NCBI RefSeq assembly: GCF_014651375.1
Contig: NZ_BMWT01000002.1
Location: forward strand, 315,477-379,476
From: Tateyamaria omphalii
Lineage (GTDB): Bacteria > Pseudomonadota > Alphaproteobacteria > Rhodobacterales > Rhodobacteraceae
Direction of reading: 5' to 3'
Length of the DNA: 64,000 nt
In this document: in pieces, positions 28,101 to 36,264 of the stretch
Position numbering within the stretch: the stretch's first letter is position 1
How the letters are laid out: each line of letters starts with the position of its first letter
The notes under the pieces: generated by a model
What the model was told of the DNA's origin: nothing
Seen by the model: only the letters and a program-made list of their open reading frames with translations
The model's database searches: none
Translations under genes and position numbers: made by a program

Positions 28101-29108
28101 CTCGGCAACCCAGTGACGCGGTACACCAGCCACAGACCACGGCATGTTCTCACCCTCGATGTCGCGCCGCTCAACCTTTGGCTGGATCCTGCACGACCCA
28201 CAGCGCAAGTCATTCCCGAACCACGACACGATCAACGAGACTGCCTCACAATTCGGCAGTTCGTCACGAAGCGCATCGAGCGACACATTGAAATCGGGTT
28301 GCCCAGCAGGCGTATTGATGTTCGCACTCCATCGGCCCCGATTGGCATCGACGTAGTTGACCGGCGCAGTCGCCAGCGCATACTCGCCCGTCCCTGGCAT
28401 GAGCGCGACGGCTTCAACCGCCCGCGCCATCTCCTCATGCGCGCCCTCTTCATCCGGTTGCTCCGGGCGTATCACCTCGAACGAAAACTGCGGAACACGA
28501 TTGCCAAAGCGACCCAAGGCCAGATTCTCAATCACCACATAAGCTGTCCCGCGATAGGCAGGCACCAGACCCTGGCCCTCAATGGCTTCCATCAACGGAT
28601 CAGGCAGTTGGTCCTCGGTCCCCTTGTAGACACGCATATTCAGCTCATTGACGGCCACTTCTTCACCATCGGCCCAAACCCGGCCGATGCGCGTAATCTC
28701 TCCTTCGCAAACAGCCATCGCCATGCTTACAGAATAGCTGTATTCACGCACTTCCGGTTCGGGAGCAGGCGCAGGGCGACCACCCTTACCGCCCCCTCCT
28801 CCTCCGCCGCCGCCAGTCACAGTTACTGTCTCAAGAAAATCCGAAGACCAGATCACCTGCCCGCCCAAGCGCATACGCCCGTAAAGCTGAGAAATTGGCG
28901 CACCTTCACCCGAGTTGGAGAGGCGAAAACGGTCAACCTTGCCGTGTTCGACAACCTCAGACCCCTGCCCCATCACACGTTGGTCAATAACACGGCCCAA
29001 AGTCGCACCAATGGCACGACCGATGACGGCAGATGACACCCCGAGAACCGAGCCCCCAATCGAGCCGCCGATAGCCGCGCCTGCGGCAGAAAGTACTACG
29101 GTCGCCAT
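25158..29108 (-). CDS. GTA gp15, tail-tip host-contact protein ('megatron'), 1316 aa
   Basis: This is the largest GTA protein, forming the tip of the baseplate that meets the recipient cell. The N-terminus (MATVVLSAAGAAIGGSIGGS) is Gly/Ala-rich, a run of nine glycines lies at residues 99-107, and the middle section holds the GTA TIM-barrel-like domain (about 430-760, including DWSEYFGYQPQDGTDDRFF and IDFIGIDNYMP) followed by a phage-tail type domain. The length matches R. capsulatus Rcc01698. The start ATG overlaps the stop of the gp14 gene. It is the last gene of the cluster. Confidence 0.93.
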   Translation of the reverse strand: MATVVLSAAGAAIGGSIGGSVLGVSSAVIGRAIGATLGRVIDQRVMGQGSEVVEHGKVDRFRLSNSGEGAPISQLYGRMRLGGQVIWSSDFLETVTVTGGGGGGGGGKGGRPAPAPEPEVREYSYSVSMAMAVCEGEITRIGRVWADGEEVAVNELNMRVYKGTEDQLPDPLMEAIEGQGLVPAYRGTAYVVIENLALGRFGNRVPQFSFEVIRPEQPDEEGAHEEMARAVEAVALMPGTGEYALATAPVNYVDANRGRWSANINTPAGQPDFNVSLDALRDELPNCEAVSLIVSWFGNDLRCGSCRIQPKVERRDIEGENMPWSVAGVPRHWVAEIAQINNRPIYGGTPADASVVQAIQAMNASGKKVMFYPFILMDQLEGNELPNPYAPGETQPHLPWRGRITLSRAPGVEGSPDGTAAAAAEVDAFFGNVTASHFNIYSNNQYTGPQEWTLSRFILHYAALCRQAGGVDAFCIGSEMRGLTQIRGVANQFYAVQKLRQLAANVRAILGPGTKISYAADWSEYFGYQPQDGTDDRFFHLDPLWADENIDFIGIDNYMPISDWRDGDDHADAEWNSIYDVGYLRSNIEGGEGYDWYYRSEDARAAQLRTPITDGAYDEPWVYRYKDIRNWWSQPHHERIGGVRSVLPTAWLPESKPIWFTELGCAAIDKGTNQPNKFLDQKSSESSLPRYSNGARDDLIQKQYLRAMHSYWRAPGNNPVSSEYGAPMVDMSRAFVWAWDARPYPFFPNSLRKWSDGENYPRGHWINGRTSGRSLASVVGEICERSGLRHYDTSELFGYVRGFVVDDVTDARGALQPLMLRFAFDAIERDGVLKFVSRSGRGAIELPPETLAIHSELNGRLEQSRESEAELAGRVRVRFVQTDGNFDVLSEEAILADDETHAVSTSEVAMALTRPEGRQVAERWLTEARIAREAIKLALPPSRIGVGAGDVIEVTADQSEGAGLYRVDRVEHGQMQMIEAVRIEPEVYTPSELSDELAGVREFVPPVPLTSVFMDLPLLAGDELEHAPHLAVTGSPWPGGVAVYQSSSDSDFVLNTVVAARASIGFLTSPLLRAVPGLIDRGAPLEVKMIHGTLQSIPDTAFLNGGNLVAIGDGSPDNWELIQFQNAELLGPDQYLLFDRLRGQAGTDAFIPDEWPAGSWLVHINGIPSQINLRRALRRVSQTFRIGPSKLSYDNPSYTETVQAFNGNGLRPYAPVHLTLSNSGSDIRFSWIRRTRLDGDDWALPDVPLAEETESYTVRVGVSGQIVREAVVSTPFWIYSDAMRQADGLVGDFDVSVAQNSARFGPGPFTTARWTE

Positions 29109-29557
29109 CAGTCGGCCTCCACATCAGGGAATTGAAAGCGGGCCACGACCCGTCGGGCCCAAGGTGCACTGAGCGGGCTCTCGACAACGCCGTGGCCGCT
29201 ATAGGCATGAATGAACTTGGGCGTGGTGCCGACCTCGGACTGAATGCCGAGATGTTTGGCCACGCCGCCGTCGCGCATACGAAACAGGATCACATCTCCA
29301 AGTGCAGCGTGCGACGCAACCTTTGGGGACAGATGGCGCATTGCCGCTGCCCAAAGCTGCTCTTGCCCCTGTGGTTCAGACCAATCCATACTATATGCAG
29401 GCGGACGTTCCGGTTCACTGCCGATCACGGCACGCCAAACACCGCGGATAAGCCCAAGGCAATCTGTACCGGCCCCACGTGCCGCCATCTGATGAATGTA
29501 TGGCGTACCAATCCATGTGCGCGCCTGATCGACGATCAAAGAAGATTGTACCGTCAT
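29108..29557 (-). CDS. GTA gp14, NlpC/P60-type cell-wall peptidase, 149 aa
   Basis: The NlpC/P60 signature is seen in the catalytic cysteine C33 (GAGTDCLGLIRGVWR) and the later histidine in KFIHAYSGHGVVE. In the GTA this enzyme sits in the baseplate and opens peptidoglycan so that DNA can enter the recipient. The length is normal for Rcc01697-like proteins. It overlaps its neighbours by 1-4 bases on both sides, consistent with translational coupling. Confidence 0.92.
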   Translation of the reverse strand: MTVQSSLIVDQARTWIGTPYIHQMAARGAGTDCLGLIRGVWRAVIGSEPERPPAYSMDWSEPQGQEQLWAAAMRHLSPKVASHAALGDVILFRMRDGGVAKHLGIQSEVGTTPKFIHAYSGHGVVESPLSAPWARRVVARFQFPDVEAD

Positions 29558-30444
29558 CGTAAACTACCCCCGCTGTTAGCCCGTCCGGATGTCGGATACG
29601 CCATCATCCAATCATCGCTGGGGAGATCCGGGAAACCTTGAAAGTTCAACAAGTTGGCGAACTTCAGGCGGCAGGTATCGAAGCGTTTGTCGCAACCGGC
29701 CGTCAACCGCACTTGGTCGAGTGCACTGACTTGCCCGCGAATTGCTTCCCAAAGCTCGATCCGACGCACATCGTTCTCGATCACATCGCGCTTGATCATC
29801 CCCCAGAGGCCGCTTGCAGGGCCAGACACGACGTCAAGGCGCCCACGCATGAACCACTGGGATTCAAAGCGACTCATGTCTTCCCATTCAAAGATGCGCC
29901 CTTCGATCACGCGATCAGGCTGTCCTTCGAACCGGTATCCCGGCTGGTCCAAATTGAAGCGGCACGCCCGGTCGCCGAGAACGGCGGTACAAGGTTTTTG
30001 GTATATGCGCCCCAGCGGACGATTCAGTGCCTCGGTCAATCCGCGCAGTTCGGCATGAAAGGCTCCACCAGAGCGCCGTAACTCACCGATCGATCCCCGA
30101 AACTGCAACCAGCGCACATCAGGATTAGCCCAGTTTACCAACCACGCACGGACCTCCGCATTGTCAAAACGCCCTGCTTCGATTTCATCTTCGCGCACGG
30201 ACGCATCGGTCAACACGCCCAGCGCTTCGGTGTTGTCGACACTCAAACCAGTACTCTGCGCCAGAGCCGCAGCAGACAAACCAGTGTCGGCGCGAAACTC
30301 AATCCCATCAAAGGTCAGCGGCGTGTCATGATCCGTAAACCCAAAGGTCTTGCCGTCCGTGCGCAGAATGGCCCATGCCCGACACAGGGTTGTCACACCT
30401 TCAGCGGTGTGCGCCAGGAACTCTTCGCTCTGCCCACTCATCAC
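29554..30444 (-). CDS. GTA gp13, baseplate hub protein (DUF2163), 296 aa
   Basis: The protein belongs to the DUF2163/DUF2163_C pair that forms the central hub of siphovirus-like GTA tails. Cysteines in KPCTAVLGDRACRF and in CDKRFDTCRLKFANLLNFQG are conserved in this family; in the R. capsulatus particle the hub is reported to hold an iron-sulfur cluster, and these four cysteines are the likely ligands (family knowledge, not proven here). The end GFPDLPSDDWMMAYP is typical. It overlaps gp12 and gp14 by 4 bases. Confidence 0.9.
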   Translation of the reverse strand: MMSGQSEEFLAHTAEGVTTLCRAWAILRTDGKTFGFTDHDTPLTFDGIEFRADTGLSAAALAQSTGLSVDNTEALGVLTDASVREDEIEAGRFDNAEVRAWLVNWANPDVRWLQFRGSIGELRRSGGAFHAELRGLTEALNRPLGRIYQKPCTAVLGDRACRFNLDQPGYRFEGQPDRVIEGRIFEWEDMSRFESQWFMRGRLDVVSGPASGLWGMIKRDVIENDVRRIELWEAIRGQVSALDQVRLTAGCDKRFDTCRLKFANLLNFQGFPDLPSDDWMMAYPTSGRANSGGSLR

Positions 30445-31073
30445 AAACGCACCTCAACAATGGGCACGTTGGGCACAGTTCCGGCTTGAAAACTCGCCAC
30501 GGACGTTTGGATCTGGTCCGTGTCAAAGCGTACGGGCACATCAAATTCAAAACCGGCAGTGATCTCTTCATCCAATTCCGGTGGATGCTGAAAGGTGAGA
30601 AGCCCAGTGCTCAGTTCGACGTCGTAGTCGACCCCTTCCTGCATCTCGTCACGTCCCAATCCCACACGCACGGTTCCTGCAACAGGCTTGGAGATAGGAC
30701 GGGAATAGGCAAACTCTCCGGAACGGTAGGTCTTCAGCAGTGGAAACGTTGCCTTTACCCCGTCCCCGGTGGCAATTGTCTGGTCCATGAACGTAGGGTC
30801 AACACTGGCGGCACCAGACTTGAAGTCCGCCCAATCCTTCCAGCGAAACCCGTACATCTGCCCCATGCGCGCCTCAAAAAACGCGATCAGGGTCTCCACA
30901 TCGTCCAGTGACCGCATCCCCAGTCCCGCGTCATAGCGGCGTCGCGAATGCGCCCAGGGCGTGTTGCGTTCCTCGAACCCGTTGGCAAGCGTAACAACTT
31001 CTGTCCGGCGCTCCGGCCCGCCGACCGAGCCAAAGCTCAAGGACGCGGGAAATCGAACCTCGTGAAAATTCAT
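30441..31073 (-). CDS. GTA gp12, distal tail protein (DUF2460), 210 aa
   Basis: The opening MNFHEVRFPASLSFGSVGGP, with RRRYDAGLGMRSLDDVETLIAFFEAR, matches DUF2460/TIGR02217 proteins, the distal tail subunit that links the tail tube to the baseplate. Near the middle, YGFRWKDWADFKSG is strongly conserved in the family. The length equals that of Rcc01695-type proteins. It overlaps the gp13 start by 4 bases and follows gp11 by 23 bases. Confidence 0.92.
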   Translation of the reverse strand: MNFHEVRFPASLSFGSVGGPERRTEVVTLANGFEERNTPWAHSRRRYDAGLGMRSLDDVETLIAFFEARMGQMYGFRWKDWADFKSGAASVDPTFMDQTIATGDGVKATFPLLKTYRSGEFAYSRPISKPVAGTVRVGLGRDEMQEGVDYDVELSTGLLTFQHPPELDEEITAGFEFDVPVRFDTDQIQTSVASFQAGTVPNVPIVEVRL

Positions 31074-31096
31074 GGCCTTGGCTCCCCTTCAATTTG

Positions 31097-31762
31097 TTAT
31101 CTGTTGCGGTTCGCGCGGCTCAGCGCGCGGTTCATCTGTGCGGCGATCTGGTTTTGCGATCGGGCAAAGCCCTGCACATCCGGTGTGGTAATATTCATCA
31201 CGACGGTCGGACCGCCCTGCCCGCCGCCGCCACGCACACCCAGCTTGCCATCAGGACCACGGGCCAGCGGCATGATGGCCTCTGGCCCCGCCTCCCCCAT
31301 AACGCCCATGCCACCGCGCATGCCAAAGGGCGTCGCAGAACTGACAACTCCGCCAGACGCAAAGGGCATAACGCGCCCCTGACTGAACGGCGCGCCATCG
31401 GCAAAGGGCAAGATTGTCTCGAACAATTTGCCTGCGCCCGTAGCCAGCAATCCACCGAAGTGATCGGTGACGGGCTTGATCGCCGCATTGTAGGTCGCGT
31501 TGATCATCGAGTTGGCCAAACCATCCAGCGCATCCGACAGGCTCATGCCGTCAAAGACCAAGCCATCGAAGGCCTTGCGCAATCCACGCGACAACCCTTT
31601 CTCAAGCGTCGCCACGTCCTTGTTGGTCGCCGCCAGACTCTCACGCATGCTGCGCAATTCGCTGTCGAAACCGGTGACCATGTCCGAGGTTGCGCTTAGC
31701 GTGAAGCGCAAGTCTTCGGCGTTCTCGTCAAGGTTCTCGATCTCATCTCGGTAATCAGTCAT
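31097..31762 (-). CDS. GTA gp11, tape measure protein, 221 aa
   Basis: A short tape-measure-like protein: an N-terminal helical/coiled region (residues 1-90) is followed by a glycine-rich segment (FGMRGGMGVMGEAGPEAIMPL) typical of phage tail tape measure C-termini. It sets tail length and fills the tube; at about 220 residues it is short, in line with the short tail of GTAs. It overlaps the upstream gp10.1 gene by 4 bases. Confidence 0.88.
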   Translation of the reverse strand: MTDYRDEIENLDENAEDLRFTLSATSDMVTGFDSELRSMRESLAATNKDVATLEKGLSRGLRKAFDGLVFDGMSLSDALDGLANSMINATYNAAIKPVTDHFGGLLATGAGKLFETILPFADGAPFSQGRVMPFASGGVVSSATPFGMRGGMGVMGEAGPEAIMPLARGPDGKLGVRGGGGQGGPTVVMNITTPDVQGFARSQNQIAAQMNRALSRANRNR

Positions 31763-31965
31763 TCCGGATCCCCTTCCGACCTTTCATCCGGCCAGGCCGC
31801 CATCAACGCATCCAGACCGTCGCTCAACAGCGGTGCGGCCTGACCCGGTGTGCCCAGCATCATCTGCAATTCCGCAGGGGTCAGCGCCCAGAACGCCTCT
31901 GGCGTCAGGCGCAGCCCCTGCAGCCCGGCCCGCATCAGCGCAGGCCAGTCCAATGTCTTTGTCAT
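31759..31965 (-). CDS. GTA gp10.1, small phage-tail assembly protein, 68 aa
   Basis: This tiny protein contains the TIGR02216-type core LDWPALMRAGLQGLRLTPEAFWALTPAEL, found in GTA and related lambda-like tail operons between the tail chaperone and tape measure genes. The place in the operon (g10 - g10.1 - g11), with 4-base overlaps at both ends, supports the call. It probably acts as a tail-assembly chaperone partner of gp10, comparable to the GT part of other phages' G/GT pair. Confidence 0.85.
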   Translation of the reverse strand: MTKTLDWPALMRAGLQGLRLTPEAFWALTPAELQMMLGTPGQAAPLLSDGLDALMAAWPDERSEGDPE

Positions 31966-32279
31966 GCCTCAGGCACCACGAAGGCGCGCGCGATCAGCTC
32001 AGCCGCCGCCCGGGCAGCCCCCATGGGCCCACCCGCAATGTCGGCGTGATCCAACCTATTGGCATCAAAGGCACAGCCGCCTCCAAGCAAACCAGCCTTC
32101 AACACGGCCAGAACATCGGCACTTGAAAAGCGGCCCTGCTCGAACCGCTCCACCAAGGCAACCAGCGATGGCTCTGCCAATGCCGCCTCAAGCCCCGCCA
32201 AAGCACCAAGGGTCAACCGCATCACCTGAGGCTGACCATCGATCACCAGCGTGACCTCTCCCCTCCACGGATTGGTCAT
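31962..32279 (-). CDS. GTA gp10, tail assembly chaperone, 105 aa
   Basis: The sequence starts MTNPWRGEVTLVIDGQPQVM and contains TLGALAGLEAAL, the pattern of GTA gp10 (gene transfer agent family protein, Rcc01692). It is expected to coat the tape measure during tail assembly. Its start overlaps the stop of the major tail gene by a single base (TGATG arrangement), and its stop overlaps gp10.1 by 4. Confidence 0.88.
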   Translation of the reverse strand: MTNPWRGEVTLVIDGQPQVMRLTLGALAGLEAALAEPSLVALVERFEQGRFSSADVLAVLKAGLLGGGCAFDANRLDHADIAGGPMGAARAAAELIARAFVVPEA

Positions 32280-32698
32280 CAGGCCACAAGCGCCGTAAAG
32301 GTCAGCGCACCGGCAGAGGCCAACGACACCTCGTAGGTCGCCTCGCCATTGTGGCTGCCGCTGTACTCAAGTGAGGTCACCTGAAACGGCCCCTCGACAA
32401 TGCCAAAGTCGGGGATGATTACCTGAAAATCCGGCGTCTCACCGTCAAAGAAGATCTGGCGCGCACGCTCATCCGTGCCCTCGTCCTTGAAGACACCCGC
32501 ACCGGTGATATTGGCCGACCGTACACCAGCACCCGCCAACAGCTCACGCCACCCGCCCTGGCTTTCAAGGCTCGTGACATCCACGCTCTCTGCGTTGAAG
32601 CTGACGCGCGTGGCCCGCAGACCCGCAATGGTTTCGAACTGCCCGTCCGAGGTCATATCGACCTTCAGAAGCAGGTCCTTTCCGTTCTGAGCACCCAT
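32279..32698 (-). CDS. GTA gp9, major tail tube protein, 139 aa
   Basis: This is a TP901-1-type major tail protein: MGAQNGKDLLLKVDM, RATRVSFNAESVDVTSLES and an Ig-like beta pattern to the end (LEYSGSHNGEATYEVSLAS). It polymerises into hexameric rings that form the tail tube. The size is the expected 135-140 residues. It follows the tail terminator gene by 12 bases and is in the canonical GTA position. Confidence 0.92.
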   Translation of the reverse strand: MGAQNGKDLLLKVDMTSDGQFETIAGLRATRVSFNAESVDVTSLESQGGWRELLAGAGVRSANITGAGVFKDEGTDERARQIFFDGETPDFQVIIPDFGIVEGPFQVTSLEYSGSHNGEATYEVSLASAGALTFTALVA

Positions 32699-32710
32699 GG
32701 GTTTTCTCCG

Positions 32711-33136
32711 TTAGATAATGGTTGATGAGTTGTCTTCGGTCCGCGCACGGAACGTCAGGTCGATACGTCGGCCTGTGCCCTTGTCGATCTTGACAGCACG
32801 CGCCCGTTCAAATCGCAGGGACACCAGCCGCCCACGATCAAGCATCAGATCAGCGTCATGCAGAACGTCGCAAACCGCACCCGCGACCTGCTTGGCGGCA
32901 AGGAAGCCCGGCGCTTCGGTGACGACCGACACGACAAAACTGTGAACAGCTCCGCCACCGGTCTTGTCATCCGCAACACGCACCGTTTCCGGACCAAGGC
33001 TGACATACATGTTTGGCAGTGCGCCGCTGGGCAAAGCGTCATAGACGGCGTCTCCAACGGCATTCCCAACCGCGACGTCATCCGCAATGGCCGTAAATAC
33101 GGCGCTTTGCAGGGCTGCAGAAATGGCATAGCTCAT
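32711..33136 (-). CDS. GTA gp8, tail terminator (DUF3168), 141 aa
   Basis: The core LPNMYVSLGPETVRV followed by HSFVVSVVTEAPGFLAAKQVAGAVCDVL marks DUF3168, a phage tail terminator/tail-completion family. It caps the tail tube before head joining. The length is normal and the gene overlaps the upstream gp7 gene by 4 bases. Confidence 0.9.
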   Translation of the reverse strand: MSYAISAALQSAVFTAIADDVAVGNAVGDAVYDALPSGALPNMYVSLGPETVRVADDKTGGGAVHSFVVSVVTEAPGFLAAKQVAGAVCDVLHDADLMLDRGRLVSLRFERARAVKIDKGTGRRIDLTFRARTEDNSSTII

Positions 33137-33471
33137 ACCGCGACCTCCTCGTCCGCCATGCAGATCAGGTAGCGCCCCTCAGGGTCACGCTCGGCAACAC
33201 TGCGGATATGGAAGACACGGTTGCCATCCCGGAAGCGCTGCTCGGGCACCGGGCGCTCCGGATGATCCACGGGGGCACCGCGCACAACAACGGCATACGG
33301 AACGGCAGACGCCGCCGCACCGGTCACAACGGTCTCACGACCCGTCCGGGCCGTGAGCTCGGCCCACAACACACCCAAGGGCATCCAGCGTTCCGTAAAA
33401 CCGCCAGCGCCGTCGGGCAGGCGTGACGGGCTTTCCAGGGTCAAGCGCCGGTTCAGGCGCGGCGGTTTCAT
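33133..33471 (-). CDS. GTA gp7, head-tail stopper protein, 112 aa
   Basis: A phage head-tail adaptor-type protein (SPP1 gp16-like family) with RLTLESPSRLPDGAGGFTERW and the late segment RDGNRVFHIRSVAERDPEGR. It seals the connector below the adaptor gp6. It overlaps gp6 and gp8 by 4 bases each, as expected for a coupled morphogenesis operon. Confidence 0.9.
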   Translation of the reverse strand: MKPPRLNRRLTLESPSRLPDGAGGFTERWMPLGVLWAELTARTGRETVVTGAAASAVPYAVVVRGAPVDHPERPVPEQRFRDGNRVFHIRSVAERDPEGRYLICMADEEVAV

Positions 33472-34064
33472 CGTGCGCCCCCGCCCAAACGCATGGGCTT
33501 ATACCGCTCAATCAGACTGGTCACACCAAACGGCATGCACCCCTCGCTCAAGGTCGTCTCATTGCGGAATTCATAGTAATGTGACGCCAAAAGCATCACG
33601 GCCTGCGCCAAATCCGCCGGAACGTCGGACCACACCGCACCGAACCCGGCAGTGAAAGCCACGCGCATGGACCCGGCAGCCGGGACTGCTGGCAACTCAT
33701 GCTTAACAGACCGCACCCGAGGCCTGTGTGGATCACGCTCCAACCAGTAAGTATCGGTAGCGACAGCAGTTTCAGTGCCGACACGATCCACCAAACTCAC
33801 ACTGCTCACACCCGTTACCGGAGCGACGGGCACTGCAATCGCATCCGGCGTAGCCAGCGACACAACAGACAAGGTGAAATCACGCTCGATCAACACTTTG
33901 CCGGTGCGTGCCTCGACCGCCGCGATCGCCGCACGCAGGAAACTGACAAGCACCGCGTCCTGCACGGTATCATTGCCAAACCCGCTGCCCAGACGCAGAT
34001 GCGCCTTGAATTCTTCGACCGGCAGCGCGGCGTCAGGCACCGTGGTCTCTTCGTTCAACATCAT
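33468..34064 (-). CDS. GTA gp6, head-tail connector (adaptor), 198 aa
   Basis: This is a phiE125 gp8-type connector: the N-terminal segment LPVEEFKAHLRLGSGFGND is the family's opening and LAQAVMLLASHYYEFRNE its conserved helix near the end. I set the start at the ATG at 34064 because GGAG lies 7 nt before it; the frame is open for 21 more codons upstream but without family sequence. It sits between the capsid gene (about 160 bp away) and gp7. Confidence 0.9.
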   Translation of the reverse strand: MMLNEETTVPDAALPVEEFKAHLRLGSGFGNDTVQDAVLVSFLRAAIAAVEARTGKVLIERDFTLSVVSLATPDAIAVPVAPVTGVSSVSLVDRVGTETAVATDTYWLERDPHRPRVRSVKHELPAVPAAGSMRVAFTAGFGAVWSDVPADLAQAVMLLASHYYEFRNETTLSEGCMPFGVTSLIERYKPMRLGGGAR

Positions 34065-34225
34065 GGAACATCTCCAGGAAAATTCTGCCCCTCGGCTCCA
34101 AAGGCCCGGGCGCGCGCCAGTCCGCATTGCTCGGACGGAGGGGAGCAGCTAGACAACACGGCGCACTTCCAGCGCGCACCCGGAACCGGGGGCGGTCACC
34201 CCCCCCGGCCATCCGCATTTGCCGC

Positions 34226-35404
34226 TTAGGCGAGTGCGAATTTCAGCAGCTTGATCGCAGCAAAGTCGCTGACGTCACCGCCCACGCGCTTGGTGGCATA
34301 GAACAGGACATGAGGCTTGGCGCTGAAAGGGTCACGCAGCACACGCAGGTCCGGGCGCTCGGCCACGGTATAGCCAGCGCTGAAGTCACCGAAAGCAATG
34401 GCATCAGCACCAGACGCCGCATCGGGCATGTCCTCGGCAATCAGCACCGGATAGCCCATCAGCGTTGCCGGCTGTCCAGCGGTCAGGCCATCAGACCAAA
34501 GGAAACGACCGTCATTGTCCTTGAGCTTGCGGACAAGTCCCGCGGTTTTCGAGTTCATGACAAAGGTTGCATTGGCACGGTACTCGGCACCCAGCGCATA
34601 GACCACGTCAATGATGGCGTCGGCGGTGACGTCGCCATCAACACCCGACGGGACGTAGCCAAGGTTGCCCCAAGCCCAGACATCATTGTCGACAGATGTG
34701 TGGTTCAGGAAGCCGCGAGGCTTGTCGATACCATCGCCGTTGACGAAAGCTGTTGCCTCGGCGCGCGCGAACTTGTCCGCAATGCGACCCGCCAGCCATG
34801 CTTCGATGTCAAAGGCACTGTCGTCCAACAGGCGCTGGGACGCACGCGGCAAAGCCGACAACTCGTGCAGCGGAATGGTGATCCGGTCGATGGACGGTGT
34901 GTCGGTTTCGGCTTGCGTCCCAGTCTCGGTTGCCCAACCCGCGCCTACGTCGGTGTGATCCACCAGCACGTCAAAGGAGGTCGCCTCGACATTTACCACA
35001 GAGGCAATCGACCGGATCGACGCAGTTGCGTTCAGAACCGATTTCACGGTCTCCGACGTCTGCGGATCGACCAGATACCCACCGTCCGAATTCACAGCCG
35101 TAGACAGCGATTTGCCTTCCATCTCCAGGCCGCGCAGGCCCTCGTCTTCGCCCGAACGCAGATAGGCGTTGAACGCCTTCTGATGGGGGGCACCCGCATC
35201 GACGGCACCTGCCAGAGGGGTGCGCGCCGCAGTCATGTTTTTCCGATCCAGCATGGTCAGTCGCTCTTCCGTTTGTTGAATTTTGGTTTGAAAATCGGCC
35301 TGGAAGCCTTTGAATTCGGTCACGAAACCCGTTACGGCCTCTGCAACCTCCTGAGCCGGGGACAAACCTTCCCCGGCCCGAGCCTTGATCTCGGTCTTGC
35401 TCAT
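34226..35404 (-). CDS. GTA gp5, HK97-type major capsid protein, 392 aa
   Basis: The protein begins MSKTEIKARAGEG with a helical N-terminal scaffold-like delta region (to about residue 100; the segment QTKIQQTEERLTMLD is coiled coil), followed by the HK97 capsid fold (GGYLVDPQTSETV, then ALPRASQRLLDDSAFD). The delta part is removed by the gp4 protease. AAGGA 8 nt before the ATG at 35404 supports this start; the frame is open another 63 codons upstream across the gp4-gp5 gap, but that stretch is non-family sequence. Confidence 0.95.
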   Translation of the reverse strand: MSKTEIKARAGEGLSPAQEVAEAVTGFVTEFKGFQADFQTKIQQTEERLTMLDRKNMTAARTPLAGAVDAGAPHQKAFNAYLRSGEDEGLRGLEMEGKSLSTAVNSDGGYLVDPQTSETVKSVLNATASIRSIASVVNVEATSFDVLVDHTDVGAGWATETGTQAETDTPSIDRITIPLHELSALPRASQRLLDDSAFDIEAWLAGRIADKFARAEATAFVNGDGIDKPRGFLNHTSVDNDVWAWGNLGYVPSGVDGDVTADAIIDVVYALGAEYRANATFVMNSKTAGLVRKLKDNDGRFLWSDGLTAGQPATLMGYPVLIAEDMPDAASGADAIAFGDFSAGYTVAERPDLRVLRDPFSAKPHVLFYATKRVGGDVSDFAAIKLLKFALA

Positions 35405-35445
35405 CAGCATGTCCTTGATGGTTGGTGTGAAACGGCCCTGCGCGT

Positions 35446-36009
35446 TCAGCGCTGCGCCAACTCCGCGCGCGCAGCCCGCAGGGCCGCCGCCATGTCGCGC
35501 AAGGTCGCGTCCTGATCCGAAGGCATCTCCTCGGACTTGGCCGCCACCCGCGCACTGGGCAGCATCGGGAAGGTCACCAGCGACACTTCCCAAAGCTCCA
35601 GTTCGGTCAAGAGCCGCTGGCCCTTGTCATTCTTCGTGGCCTTTACGGTGCGATAGCCGATGGACAGACCATCAATGGCTCCCGCCCCGATCAGCTCTGC
35701 CGCCTCACGGCCCTTGGCGATCGAGGGCAGCAAGCGCCCCTTCACCCACAGACCCTTGGCATCCTCCCGCACCTCGTCCCACACGCCTATGGGAAAGGCC
35801 GGGTCATGCTGCCACAGCATCTTCACGTTGCGCCCTTCGGCGGCAATGGCCTTCAGGGACGCCGCATAGGCTCCCTTGCTCACCACGTCACCGCCCTGAT
35901 CACAGGCGTCAAACAGGCTGGCATAACCCTCAATAACCGTGCCATCCTGCACTTCGACGCCTTCGCCAAATCGCGCAAATTTCGTCTCCAGACCGGTCTC
36001 TGCCTGCAT
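35446..36009 (-). CDS. GTA gp4, HK97-type prohead protease, 187 aa
   Basis: The HK97 prohead protease family is recognised from IEGYASLFDACDQGGDVVSKGAY and from the segment LWQHDPAFPIGVWDEVREDAKGL, which contains the catalytic His. The Ser is in the later IDGLSIGYR. It cleaves the capsid delta domain and matures the head. AAGGAG lies 7 nt before the ATG at 36009, which I prefer to two upstream ATG/ATA-region starts. The gene ends 41 bp before the capsid start. Confidence 0.92.
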   Translation of the reverse strand: MQAETGLETKFARFGEGVEVQDGTVIEGYASLFDACDQGGDVVSKGAYAASLKAIAAEGRNVKMLWQHDPAFPIGVWDEVREDAKGLWVKGRLLPSIAKGREAAELIGAGAIDGLSIGYRTVKATKNDKGQRLLTELELWEVSLVTFPMLPSARVAAKSEEMPSDQDATLRDMAAALRAARAELAQR

Positions 36010-36036
36010 CTGCATTCTCCTTCTCAATGCGGCCCA

Positions 36037-36264
36037 CTAGTGGGGTATCGCCGCCATGATCGATTGAAACCCGGTCGCCAGCACCACCGCGACAACGCCA
36101 TAAACGGTCAGCCACAGCCGCTTCTCCAACCGCTCCATCAACGTCTCCAACCGCTTCAAACGGTCGGAGATATTGGCGAAATGCACCTCGGTCAGGCGCT
36201 CATGGGCCTCCAACTTCAGCCCCGGCCCACATGCAAACTTTTCCCAAAGCTTCGCATCATCCAT
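36037..36264 (-). CDS. GTA gp3.5, small membrane protein, 75 aa
   Basis: This is the small gene between portal and protease that is conserved in RcGTA clusters (Rcc01685). The sequence MDDAKLWEKFACGPGLKLEA is followed by a short coiled coil (ISDRLKRLETLMERLEKRL) and a single C-terminal hydrophobic segment (VYGVVAVVLATGF), so it should be tail-anchored. Its function is not known. The ATG at 36264 has GAGG 9 nt upstream and lies 8 nt inside the portal gene. Confidence 0.82.
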   Translation of the reverse strand: MDDAKLWEKFACGPGLKLEAHERLTEVHFANISDRLKRLETLMERLEKRLWLTVYGVVAVVLATGFQSIMAAIPH